Shown piece after piece: positions 1 through 5,342 of a DNA stretch of 5,342 bases (its first letter is position 1; the number at the start of each line of letters is the position of its first letter). The stretch spans positions 1-5,342 of the forward strand of contig JAGTVF010000276.1 of assembly GCA_018224315.1 (NCBI GenBank), given 5' to 3'. A program made the translations under genes and the position numbers. The notes below the pieces were generated by a model that worked only from the letters and a program-made list of their open reading frames with translations, searched no databases and was not told the origin of the DNA. Origin of the DNA: Desulfobacterales bacterium (GTDB lineage: Bacteria; Desulfobacterota; Desulfobacteria; Desulfobacterales; Desulfosalsimonadaceae).

Positions 1-280
1 AAAAATACTGCATGATCCGGGCAAAAGCCAGCCTGGGATGGTCCGATAAAATCAGGCTGGCCGAAGCCGGCCCGGAAAAACTGCGCGGAACGATCACCGC
101 AGCCGCACGGCTGTCTTTGACCTGGCTACACAGCCGGGCGTTATCGGCAAAGGTCACAGCCCCGGGACCGGCCTGGTCAAAAGGCACGGCGCATGTGACC
201 GTGGTGCCGGCATCGCCGTAAATGTCCCCGGGGGAGGCTGAAATGATGTCGGCCAGCTCTGCAAGGGTCAGGGGGCTCAT
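1..280 (-). CDS. lpxD: LpxD, UDP-3-O-acylglucosamine N-acyltransferase, N-terminal part (runs off the window)
   Basis: Only the first 93 codons are present; the frame is open to the left edge. In the family, LpxD uses acyl-ACP to N-acylate UDP-3-O-acylglucosamine in the cytoplasm, the third step of lipid A synthesis. The visible residues match the N-terminal uridine-binding domain: an opening LTLAELADII helix, the VTFADN stretch at about residues 42-47 (family form ITFxxNPKY, with an aromatic that stacks on uracil), then AAAVIV and a closing LAFARIMQYF helix. The left-handed beta-helix of hexapeptide repeats and the catalytic His would lie outside the window. The ATG at 280 is chosen because GGAGAG (288-293) sits 7 bases upstream; the nearest upstream ATG is out of frame. 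The position after skp agrees with the common bamA-skp-lpxD order. The Tyr of the usual NPKY segment appears to be Leu here (N-A-R-L), by eye alignment only. Confidence 0.9.
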   Translation of the reverse strand, partial: MSPLTLAELADIISASPGDIYGDAGTTVTCAVPFDQAGPGAVTFADNARLCSQVKDSRAAAVIVPRSFSGPASASLILSDHPRLAFARIMQYF

Positions 281-287
281 CTGCCCG

Positions 288-293
288 CTCTCC
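288..293 (-). promoter_or_regulatory. Ribosome binding site of lpxD
   Basis: GGAGAG on the minus strand lies 7 bases before the ATG at 280. It supports that start, and it begins only 3 bases after the 3' arm of the hairpin in this spacer, so folding of the mRNA there could affect access. Confidence 0.7.
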
Positions 294-296
294 GGT

Positions 297-339
297 GCCC
301 GGACAAAGCATGACCCCGAATGCGGCTCCGGGCTTTTTT
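297..339 (+). terminator. Hairpin plus T6 in the skp-lpxD spacer; terminator-like on the plus strand
   Basis: Read on the plus strand, GCCCGGA (297-303) pairs perfectly with TCCGGGC (327-333). Inside it GCAT (308-311) pairs with ATGC (320-323) around an 8-base loop, with a small unpaired 4/3 internal loop between the two stems. Six T follow at once (334-339). This is the form of an intrinsic terminator, but no plus-strand gene precedes it. On the minus strand, which carries the genes, the same hairpin follows an A6 run and has no T run after it, so it should not stop the operon transcript. It may stop antisense transcription, or act as an intercistronic RNA hairpin in the skp-lpxD message. 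The structure is seen; its role is inferred. Confidence 0.55.
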
Positions 340-349
340 ATGCCGGGTT

Positions 350-862
350 TTATTCATTGAACTTTCGGATAATCTCATCAGTCATATCAATTGCGCTGGG
401 GTAATAAACCGCCGCATTTTTTTCAATAATAAGCAGGTAGCCTTGTTTTTTCCCGATCTCTTCGGCCAGTTTCAAAATCTCATCCCGAAGCGCCCCCACC
501 CTTTTGGACTGCAGCTGCCGGAACTCGTTTTCATACTCTCTTTGCCTGGACTGGAGATCATATTTTTTAATCTCCAGTTCCCGCTGTTTTTGCTGGCGTT
601 TTTCCTTGCTCATCACCATCGCGTCCCGGGAAAGCTGCTTGTCGAGTTCCTCGATTTCCTTTGCCATCTCCTGGAGTTCAGACTCCATTTGACGGCCTTT
701 TTTCTGGATCTCTTCCTGTACCTTCTGGCCGGCTTCAGATTCGCTGATCACTTTCTGGAAATCGATCACTCCGATTTTGGCCACATCAGCCGCACCCGCC
801 GGTCCGGCGGCCAGAAACAGACACGCCAGCATCGAAATTGCAAGTATTTGTATTGCCTTCAT
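350..862 (-). CDS. skp: Skp/OmpH family periplasmic chaperone
   Basis: The 170-residue product is a Skp (OmpH, HlpA) type chaperone. In the family these form trimers that hold unfolded outer-membrane proteins in a cavity during passage to the Bam complex. A signal peptide covers residues 1-24 (MKA, then a hydrophobic core, ending AGA before ADVAKIG). The IGVIDFQKVISES strand and helix that follow are typical of the family. Residues about 45-135 are rich in Glu, Lys and Gln and should form the long coiled-coil arms. The end (GYLLIIEKNAAVYY, then ...DMTDEIIRKFNE) matches the C-terminal body strands. An in-frame ATG at 889 would add 9 residues before the signal peptide; the ATG at 862 is preferred because it has a good ribosome binding site and starts a normal signal sequence. 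Cys14 lies inside the hydrophobic core without a proper lipobox, so a lipoprotein is unlikely. Length is near the usual 160-180. Confidence 0.93.
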   Translation of the reverse strand: MKAIQILAISMLACLFLAAGPAGAADVAKIGVIDFQKVISESEAGQKVQEEIQKKGRQMESELQEMAKEIEELDKQLSRDAMVMSKEKRQQKQRELEIKKYDLQSRQREYENEFRQLQSKRVGALRDEILKLAEEIGKKQGYLLIIEKNAAVYYPSAIDMTDEIIRKFNE

Positions 863-865
863 TGG

Positions 866-873
866 TCCCCCTT
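866..873 (-). promoter_or_regulatory. Ribosome binding site deciding the skp start
   Basis: The minus strand reads AAGGGGGA just before ACCA/ATG. An AGG core about 7 bases upstream favours the ATG at 862 over the in-frame ATG at 889. Confidence 0.7.
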
Positions 874-908
874 TAATTCTTATATCCATCCACAGTCATC
901 AACACGTT

Positions 909-925
909 AACATTGAACATTGAAC
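909..925. repeat. Short 7-base tandem repeat in the bamA-skp spacer
   Basis: On the plus strand the unit AACATTG occurs twice in a row followed by AAC (17 bases, about 2.4 copies), just downstream of the bamA stop codon. It is too short to assign a function and may be chance. Confidence 0.5.
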
Positions 926-928
926 TTT

Positions 929-3190
929 CTAAAACGCCCCGCCCATGGAAAACTCCCAGCGTCCAGAGTCTTCTATATATTCGCCCTGCTCATTTTTCCG
1001 CCGGTCAAGCACATAGCCGCGCTCCAGCCGGATGGGCCCAAGGGGCGAATACCAGCGAATACCGAAACCCGCACTTTCACGCAATTCGCCCAAGTCCACG
1101 GATTCATCCTCACCATACACATTACCTGTATCATAAAACAGCACGCCTGTTAAACCCGCATCTTTGAGAAGGGGGAATATGAACTCCACGTTGAACTGCA
1201 CAAATTTTTCCCCGCCGATCCGGTTTCCATCCTCGTCAAAGGCGCTGACATCCCGCCAGTCAAACCCGCGCAGGGAATTGATCCCGCCCAGATAAAATTT
1301 TTCATAATCCGGCAGCAGTTTATCGCCGGTTTCTTTGACGTAACCGCCTTCGGCATGGAGAAATCCCACGGTGTCCCAAAACAGGGGAAAATATTTACCC
1401 GCCTCGGCCGTGGATTTGACAAAGCCCACGTTTCCGCCCAGACCCGCATATTCAACACTTAACGAATGCCGGGCCCCTTCGGTGGGATTGATGATCCGGT
1501 CGCGCGAGTCATAGACAACACTGGCTGTCACGCTGCTTGTGGTAAACCGGCCTTCCTCGATTGTATTTCTGAAATCTTCAAGGATATCATCGACCTCGCT
1601 GACATCATAGCCATAGGACAGATAACCCCGCACGTCATCATAGAGGGGATAGCCGAAACGGAGTCTGCCGCCCTTGCTGTCAAGCTCGTAGTCATCATAG
1701 TCCCGCTCCCAGTTATAGGCTTCGGCAGTGGCCGACAACGGGATGTCAAAAAGCCAGGGCTCGGTAAACCGGAACCGGAAATGCTGGGATTCACTTCCGG
1801 TCTGCAGCTGCAGTTCAATTTTCTGGCCCCTGCCCAGAAAATTGCGCTCGGAAATCGATCCCATGACATATAGCTTGTCAATGGCGCTGTAGCCCGCCCC
1901 AAAGCTGAAACTGCCGGTGGCTTTTTCCGTTACGTCAATGTTTAACAGCATCTGGTCTGCAGATGACCCCTCAAGGGTCTGAACATTGACATCCTCGAAA
2001 TAATCCAGGCGATGAAGATTGCGCACAGAGCGTTTTAAATCGCTTGCGCTGTATTTTTCCTGTTCGTGGACTTCCAGTTCCCGGCGGATGACCTTATCCC
2101 GGGTTTTGGTGTTGCCCTCAATGACAATTTTTTCAAAATATACCGGTTCATTTTTCTGCATCCGGAAAACGATATCCATGACATTTTCTTCAGAACGGGG
2201 ATTGATGCCCGGCCGCACATCAGCCCGGGCATAGCCTTCATCGGCATAGATATCAGTGAGGCGGACCACGTCGTTTTGCAGCACCTGGCGGTTGTAATAC
2301 GGCTCCTGATCAATGGAGATGCTTTGGGCCAGTTCTTCGGCCGGTTTGAGCAAGTCACCTTCAAAACGAATATCCCCGACTTTAAATCTGGGGCCTTCAT
2401 GGATTTTCATGGTGACATAAATCCAGTCGCCCTCGTATTTTACCACCGGTTCCCCAACCCGGGCCCGGGCATAGCCGTTGTTCTGGTAATGGGCCTCAAG
2501 GCGTGCGGTATCCTGCTCAAGCTTCTGCATATCCAAATCGCCGGAGGAGGTCAGCCAGGAGAAGAAACCCTTTTCAGAGGTTTTCATTATTTTCTTCAGC
2601 TCTTTATCCGAATAATCCTGGTTGCCCTCAATCCGGATCTCTTTGATCCGCACCTTTTTGCCTTCCTCGATGACAAACTCCAGGTCGGCCTGATTGTGGT
2701 CAAGCTCCTGGATTTTATAATCCACCTGCGCGTTGTGGTAATTTTTTTCTTCATAAAAGGCCTCAATGGCCTTGATATTGCGTTTGATCCGATAAATATT
2801 GAGGATGGCGCCGGTGGAGATATCGATCTGTTCGCGGATTTCCTCGTCATCAAAAAAACGGTTTCCCGACAGGGTGATGTTTCGGAGGGTGGGTTTTTCC
2901 TTGACCGTAAAAACGACAATATTGCCGTCTTCCTGCTTCTCTGCGGCCACACGCACATCATCAAAATATCCCATGCGATAAATGGCCTCCAGATCTTCGG
3001 AAAGTGTTTCCTCATCATAGTCATCACCGGGCTGGGTGCTGATGGCCCTCAGGATGGCATCATCTTCAATCCGCTGATTGCCCTCGACTTTCACCTGCCT
3101 GATCTCTGTTCCGGCCTGGGCCGGTATCGGTGCAATGGTGGCGGCAAAAAAGAAAACCGCAACAACCGCTGTCCAGATTCCCGTTCGCAT
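929..3190 (-). CDS. bamA: BamA, outer-membrane protein assembly factor (Omp85 family)
   Basis: The 753-residue product is the core of the Bam complex, which folds and inserts beta-barrel proteins into the outer membrane. A signal peptide covers residues 1-26 (cleavage after AQA, before GTEIRQVKVEGN). Five POTRA domains follow, each opening with a strand of the type xIxxxGN/GD: about 28-100, 101-180, 181-269, 270-350 and 351-426. These are the periplasmic docking units for clients and Bam lipoproteins. Residues about 427-753 form the 16-strand barrel, with the Omp85 loop-6 motif LRGF at 640-643 (family form V/IRGF), a GPIRLERGY segment at 718-726, and a C-terminal FSMGGAF ending in Phe, the usual terminal beta-signal. 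Length is normal for bacterial BamA. It begins 26 bases after lolD and is followed by skp. Arg724 lies where a Trp or Tyr is more usual, by eye. Confidence 0.97.
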   Translation of the reverse strand: MRTGIWTAVVAVFFFAATIAPIPAQAGTEIRQVKVEGNQRIEDDAILRAISTQPGDDYDEETLSEDLEAIYRMGYFDDVRVAAEKQEDGNIVVFTVKEKPTLRNITLSGNRFFDDEEIREQIDISTGAILNIYRIKRNIKAIEAFYEEKNYHNAQVDYKIQELDHNQADLEFVIEEGKKVRIKEIRIEGNQDYSDKELKKIMKTSEKGFFSWLTSSGDLDMQKLEQDTARLEAHYQNNGYARARVGEPVVKYEGDWIYVTMKIHEGPRFKVGDIRFEGDLLKPAEELAQSISIDQEPYYNRQVLQNDVVRLTDIYADEGYARADVRPGINPRSEENVMDIVFRMQKNEPVYFEKIVIEGNTKTRDKVIRRELEVHEQEKYSASDLKRSVRNLHRLDYFEDVNVQTLEGSSADQMLLNIDVTEKATGSFSFGAGYSAIDKLYVMGSISERNFLGRGQKIELQLQTGSESQHFRFRFTEPWLFDIPLSATAEAYNWERDYDDYELDSKGGRLRFGYPLYDDVRGYLSYGYDVSEVDDILEDFRNTIEEGRFTTSSVTASVVYDSRDRIINPTEGARHSLSVEYAGLGGNVGFVKSTAEAGKYFPLFWDTVGFLHAEGGYVKETGDKLLPDYEKFYLGGINSLRGFDWRDVSAFDEDGNRIGGEKFVQFNVEFIFPLLKDAGLTGVLFYDTGNVYGEDESVDLGELRESAGFGIRWYSPLGPIRLERGYVLDRRKNEQGEYIEDSGRWEFSMGGAF

Positions 3191-3204
3191 GTTTTTTTTA
3201 CCCC
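3191..3204 (-). promoter_or_regulatory. bamA ribosome binding site with an A8 spacer
   Basis: On the minus strand GGGG (3201-3204) is followed by a 10-base spacer that holds a run of eight A (3192-3199) and then the ATG at 3190. The purine-only core is modest and the spacing somewhat long. A homopolymer in this place could change the spacing if it slips. No better start lies nearby, and the signal peptide begins directly at this ATG. Confidence 0.55.
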
Positions 3205-3216
3205 GTTTGTTCCGGC

Positions 3217-3924
3217 TTATCCAATTGGCGCCAGGCGGCCACTGACAATCTGCATTTTTTGCTGCATCATATCGGCAAGCCCGGCGCTGTGCGTGACAAC
3301 AATCATGGCCATGCCCATTTCCCGGTTTAACTCCACCAGAAACTCATGAATCTGGGTGCTGTTTTTTCGGTCCAGGTTCCCGGTGGGTTCGTCGGCCAGC
3401 AAAATATCCGGGTTTAACGCCAGGGCGCGGGCCAGTGCCACGCGCTGTTGTTCACCGCCGGACAAATCGCCGACGCGATGTCCGAGCCTGTCCCGCAGAC
3501 CGGCCCGCACCAGTATGGCCTCGGCTTTTTCGCGAATCTCTTTCTTCTGCATGCCGGCGATCAAGCCCGGCATCATCACATTCTCAATACTGGTAAATCC
3601 GGAAAGCAGGTAGTGAAACTGAAATACAAACCCGATCCGGGCATTTCGGAAGGCCGCAAGTTCTGCATTGCTTAACTGAAATACATCTGCGCCCTGATAG
3701 TACACCCGTCCCTGATCGGGCGGCTCCAGGGTGCCCAGCACATGGAGGAGAGTAGATTTTCCCACCCCGGATTCCCCCACCACAGCCATGGTGCTGCCGG
3801 GCTCAAGTCTCAGGGACAGATCATTTAAAACCTCGATGCTGCTGTCCTTGTCCGTAAACCGCTTGCACAGCCCGGAAACTTCCAGCAGGGGGGCGGCGGC
3901 TTTTGAAACATCTGTGTCAGCCAT
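3217..3924 (-). CDS. lolD: LolD, ATPase of the lipoprotein-releasing ABC transporter
   Basis: The 235-residue product is an ABC ATPase of the LolD/MacB type, which powers extraction of mature lipoproteins from the inner membrane for hand-over to periplasmic LolA. All motifs are intact: Walker A GESGVGKST (50-58), Q-loop at Gln102 within GFVFQFHYLL (a LolD-like segment followed by ENVMMPG), signature LSGGEQQRVA (154-163), Walker B ILLADEP (174-180) with Glu179 as the expected catalytic base, D-loop GNLD (182-185) and switch His212. There is no membrane segment, as expected for a cytoplasmic subunit. The start at 3924 overlaps the end of the permease gene by 8 bases (ATGGCTGA), and GGAGG lies 9 bases upstream inside the permease gene, so the two are probably coupled in translation. 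A MacB-like ATPase is possible by motif alone, but the neighbouring permease and bamA make LolD far more likely. Confidence 0.95.
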   Translation of the reverse strand: MADTDVSKAAAPLLEVSGLCKRFTDKDSSIEVLNDLSLRLEPGSTMAVVGESGVGKSTLLHVLGTLEPPDQGRVYYQGADVFQLSNAELAAFRNARIGFVFQFHYLLSGFTSIENVMMPGLIAGMQKKEIREKAEAILVRAGLRDRLGHRVGDLSGGEQQRVALARALALNPDILLADEPTGNLDRKNSTQIHEFLVELNREMGMAMIVVTHSAGLADMMQQKMQIVSGRLAPIG

Positions 3925-5152
3925 GGCGCAATGCCTCCACCGGGTTTAGCCGGGAAGCTTTTGCCGCCGGATACAAAGTGGCGCCCAAACAGATGCCCAG
4001 GGCCGCGGAAACAATAATGGTCACATCTGTCCAGCGCACCTCCACGGGCAGGGTGGTGAAATAATACACATCCCCGGGCAGCTGAACAAACTGGTAATGC
4101 TGGAGCAGAAAACAGCCCGTCAAACCCAGGGCCGTGCCCAGGGCCGTGCCGATTGCACCGATGACCAGGCCATTGAAAACAAATATTTTCCGGATGCTGC
4201 GGTCTGTTGCGCCCATGGCCTTTAAAATGGCAATGTCGCGGGTTTTGCTCATCACCATCATGATCAGGGTGGATGCGATATTAAAGGCCGCCACAAGAAT
4301 AATCAGGGTCAGGATAATAAACATCACGGTTTTTTCCAGTTTCAGGGCGGAAAAAAAATTGCGGTTCATTTCCATCCAGTCCATGGTCCAATATGGAAAG
4401 CCCAGATTTTCCTGAATTTTTTCAGCGATCTGATCGGCCCGATAAATATCGCCGACCCGGATGCCGATACCGGTGACCGCATCGCCGATGCGCAGCAATC
4501 CCTGGGCGGCCTCCAGGTGCGTATAGGCCAGTGATGCGTCATATTCGTAAAACCCGGATTCAAAAACACCCTTGACCACAAACCGTTTCATTGACGGCAT
4601 GTGTCCGGCCGGGGTCATCATGCCCCGCGACGATATCAAATAAATCACATCTCCGGCTTCCACGCCCAGACGCCGGGCCAGATTTTTGCCAAGGACCAGG
4701 GGCGGGGTTTGTGTATTGCTGTCCGGCCGCCGGCCAGTGGACAATTTCTCCTTTAATTCCTTCCGGGAAAGGCCAATGATGTGAGATCCTCTGGCCTCCG
4801 GATCCAGACCCCGCAAAACCGCACCCGACATGCCCGAACCCGAGCGGAGCATGACCTGGGTTTCGGCATAGGGCATCACCGATGCCGTCAGACCGCTTGA
4901 TTCCAGGCGATCCATCACCGAAGCGTATTCCGGTATGGAACCCTCGTGATGATGCAAAACAACATGGGGCTCCACACCCAGGATCTTGGTCTTGAAATAG
5001 GACTCTGCGCCGGTCATCACGGCAATGACAATCACCAGGGCCATAACCCCCACCGTGACCCCGGCAATGGAGAGCACGGTGATAAAAGATATAAAGCCGG
5101 TCTTTTGCCGGGACTTTAAATACCGGCTTCCGATAAAATACTCAAATTTCAT
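3917..5152 (-). CDS. lolC: LolC/LolE family permease of the lipoprotein-releasing ABC transporter
   Basis: The product (411 residues from the chosen start) is the membrane subunit that pairs with LolD to pull outer-membrane-bound lipoproteins out of the inner membrane. It opens with MKFEYFIGSRYLKSRQ, typical of the family. Membrane helix 1 is about residues 21-47, a large periplasmic domain spans about 48-270, and three more helices lie near 276-301, 323-351 and 376-396. The cytoplasmic coupling segment RDIAILKAMGATDRSIRKIF (306-325) and the ending YPAAKASRLNPVEALRHG are family hallmarks. A proline-bearing loop, TPAGHMPSMKR (180-190), resembles the LolA-recruiting hook of LolC. An ATG two codons upstream (5158) is possible, but GGA is 6 bases from the ATG at 5152 and directly abuts the other. 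Whether it acts as LolC, LolE or a homodimer cannot be told here. Confidence 0.93.
   Translation of the reverse strand: MKFEYFIGSRYLKSRQKTGFISFITVLSIAGVTVGVMALVIVIAVMTGAESYFKTKILGVEPHVVLHHHEGSIPEYASVMDRLESSGLTASVMPYAETQVMLRSGSGMSGAVLRGLDPEARGSHIIGLSRKELKEKLSTGRRPDSNTQTPPLVLGKNLARRLGVEAGDVIYLISSRGMMTPAGHMPSMKRFVVKGVFESGFYEYDASLAYTHLEAAQGLLRIGDAVTGIGIRVGDIYRADQIAEKIQENLGFPYWTMDWMEMNRNFFSALKLEKTVMFIILTLIILVAAFNIASTLIMMVMSKTRDIAILKAMGATDRSIRKIFVFNGLVIGAIGTALGTALGLTGCFLLQHYQFVQLPGDVYYFTTLPVEVRWTDVTIIVSAALGICLGATLYPAAKASRLNPVEALRHG
3934..3938 (-). promoter_or_regulatory. lolD ribosome binding site inside the permease gene
   Basis: GGAGG on the minus strand lies 9 bases before the lolD ATG and within the last codons of the upstream permease gene. 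With the 8-base overlap this fits coupled translation giving matched amounts of ATPase and permease. Confidence 0.75.
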
Positions 5153-5158
5153 TTGCAT

Positions 5159-5161
5159 TCC
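5159..5161 (-). promoter_or_regulatory. Weak ribosome binding site deciding the lolC start
   Basis: The minus strand reads TTTTGGA, then ATGCAA, then ATG. The GGA core has 6 bases of spacing to the ATG at 5152 but none to the ATG at 5158, so 5152 is favoured. The site is short, and coupling to lysS translation is unlikely over the 53-base gap. Confidence 0.45.
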
Positions 5162-5205
5162 AAAACGCCGGACTTTGCTTCCTGCTGTCTGAAATCCGCA
5201 TTGGA

Positions 5206-5342
<137 letters not shown>

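Noticed and set aside
821..829. Possible lipoprotein Cys at Skp residue 14
   Set aside because: The residues before it (Met-Leu-Ala) do not give a proper lipobox, the Cys is in the middle of the hydrophobic core, and a good signal peptidase I site (AGA) follows at residue 24.
320..910. Open frame on the plus strand (196 codons) opposite skp
   Set aside because: Its Leu/Phe-rich sequence mirrors the Glu/Lys/Gln codons of the skp coiled coil, and it has no convincing ribosome binding site or family match.
863..928. Sigma-E-like promoter for skp
   Set aside because: GAACTT occurs here but on the plus strand, opposite to skp, with no matching -10 element at the right distance.
1466..1873. Several shorter open frames on both strands within bamA and lolC (for example 1466-1873 plus, 2596-3027 minus)
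   Set aside because: They overlap strongly supported genes in other frames, lack domains or signals, and have compositions expected of frame shadows.
2066..3349. Long open frame on the plus strand (427 codons) opposite bamA and the end of lolD
   Set aside because: It is fully antisense to two clear genes, spans the junction between them, shows no recognisable domain, and its Phe/Ile/Leu/Asp-rich make-up is what the complement of charged and hydrophobic bamA codons gives.

Overview
The window is a compact piece of a Gram-negative chromosome. All supportable genes lie on the minus strand and run right to left: lysS (3' end only), lolC/E, lolD, bamA, skp (ompH) and lpxD (5' end only). No mobile element, RNA gene, CRISPR array or foreign-looking segment is visible, and spacers between genes are about 70 bases or less. 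This order, with a lysyl-tRNA synthetase just upstream of an ABC lipoprotein exporter and then bamA-skp-lpxD, together with the protein sequences, suggests a sulfate-reducer-like member of the Desulfobacterota (former Deltaproteobacteria), perhaps Desulfobacterales. The organism is inferred from family resemblance and gene order, not proven.

Layout by position: 1-280 holds the start of lpxD (lipid A acyltransferase); 281-349 is a spacer with a strong hairpin; 350-862 is skp, a periplasmic chaperone; 863-928 is a short spacer; 929-3190 is bamA, the core of the outer-membrane protein assembly machine; 3191-3216 is a 26-base spacer with an A8 run in the mRNA; 3217-3924 is lolD (ATPase), which overlaps by 8 bases the permease gene lolC/E at 3917-5152; 5153-5205 is a spacer; 5206-5342 is the end of lysS. 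No stretch longer than 300 bases lacks a gene.

Apart from lysS, every gene serves the outer membrane. LolCD extracts lipoproteins from the inner membrane, Skp carries unfolded porins across the periplasm, BamA inserts them, and LpxD helps make the lipid A of the outer leaflet. The tight spacing and the lolC/lolD overlap argue for one polycistronic transcript, probably started upstream of this window.

I found no previously undescribed system. The features most worth a second look are a GC-rich hairpin followed by T6 in the skp-lpxD spacer, which reads as an intrinsic terminator only on the strand opposite to the genes; a lone LolC/E permease that carries a LolA-hook-like segment; and the A8 run between the bamA ribosome binding site and its start codon.
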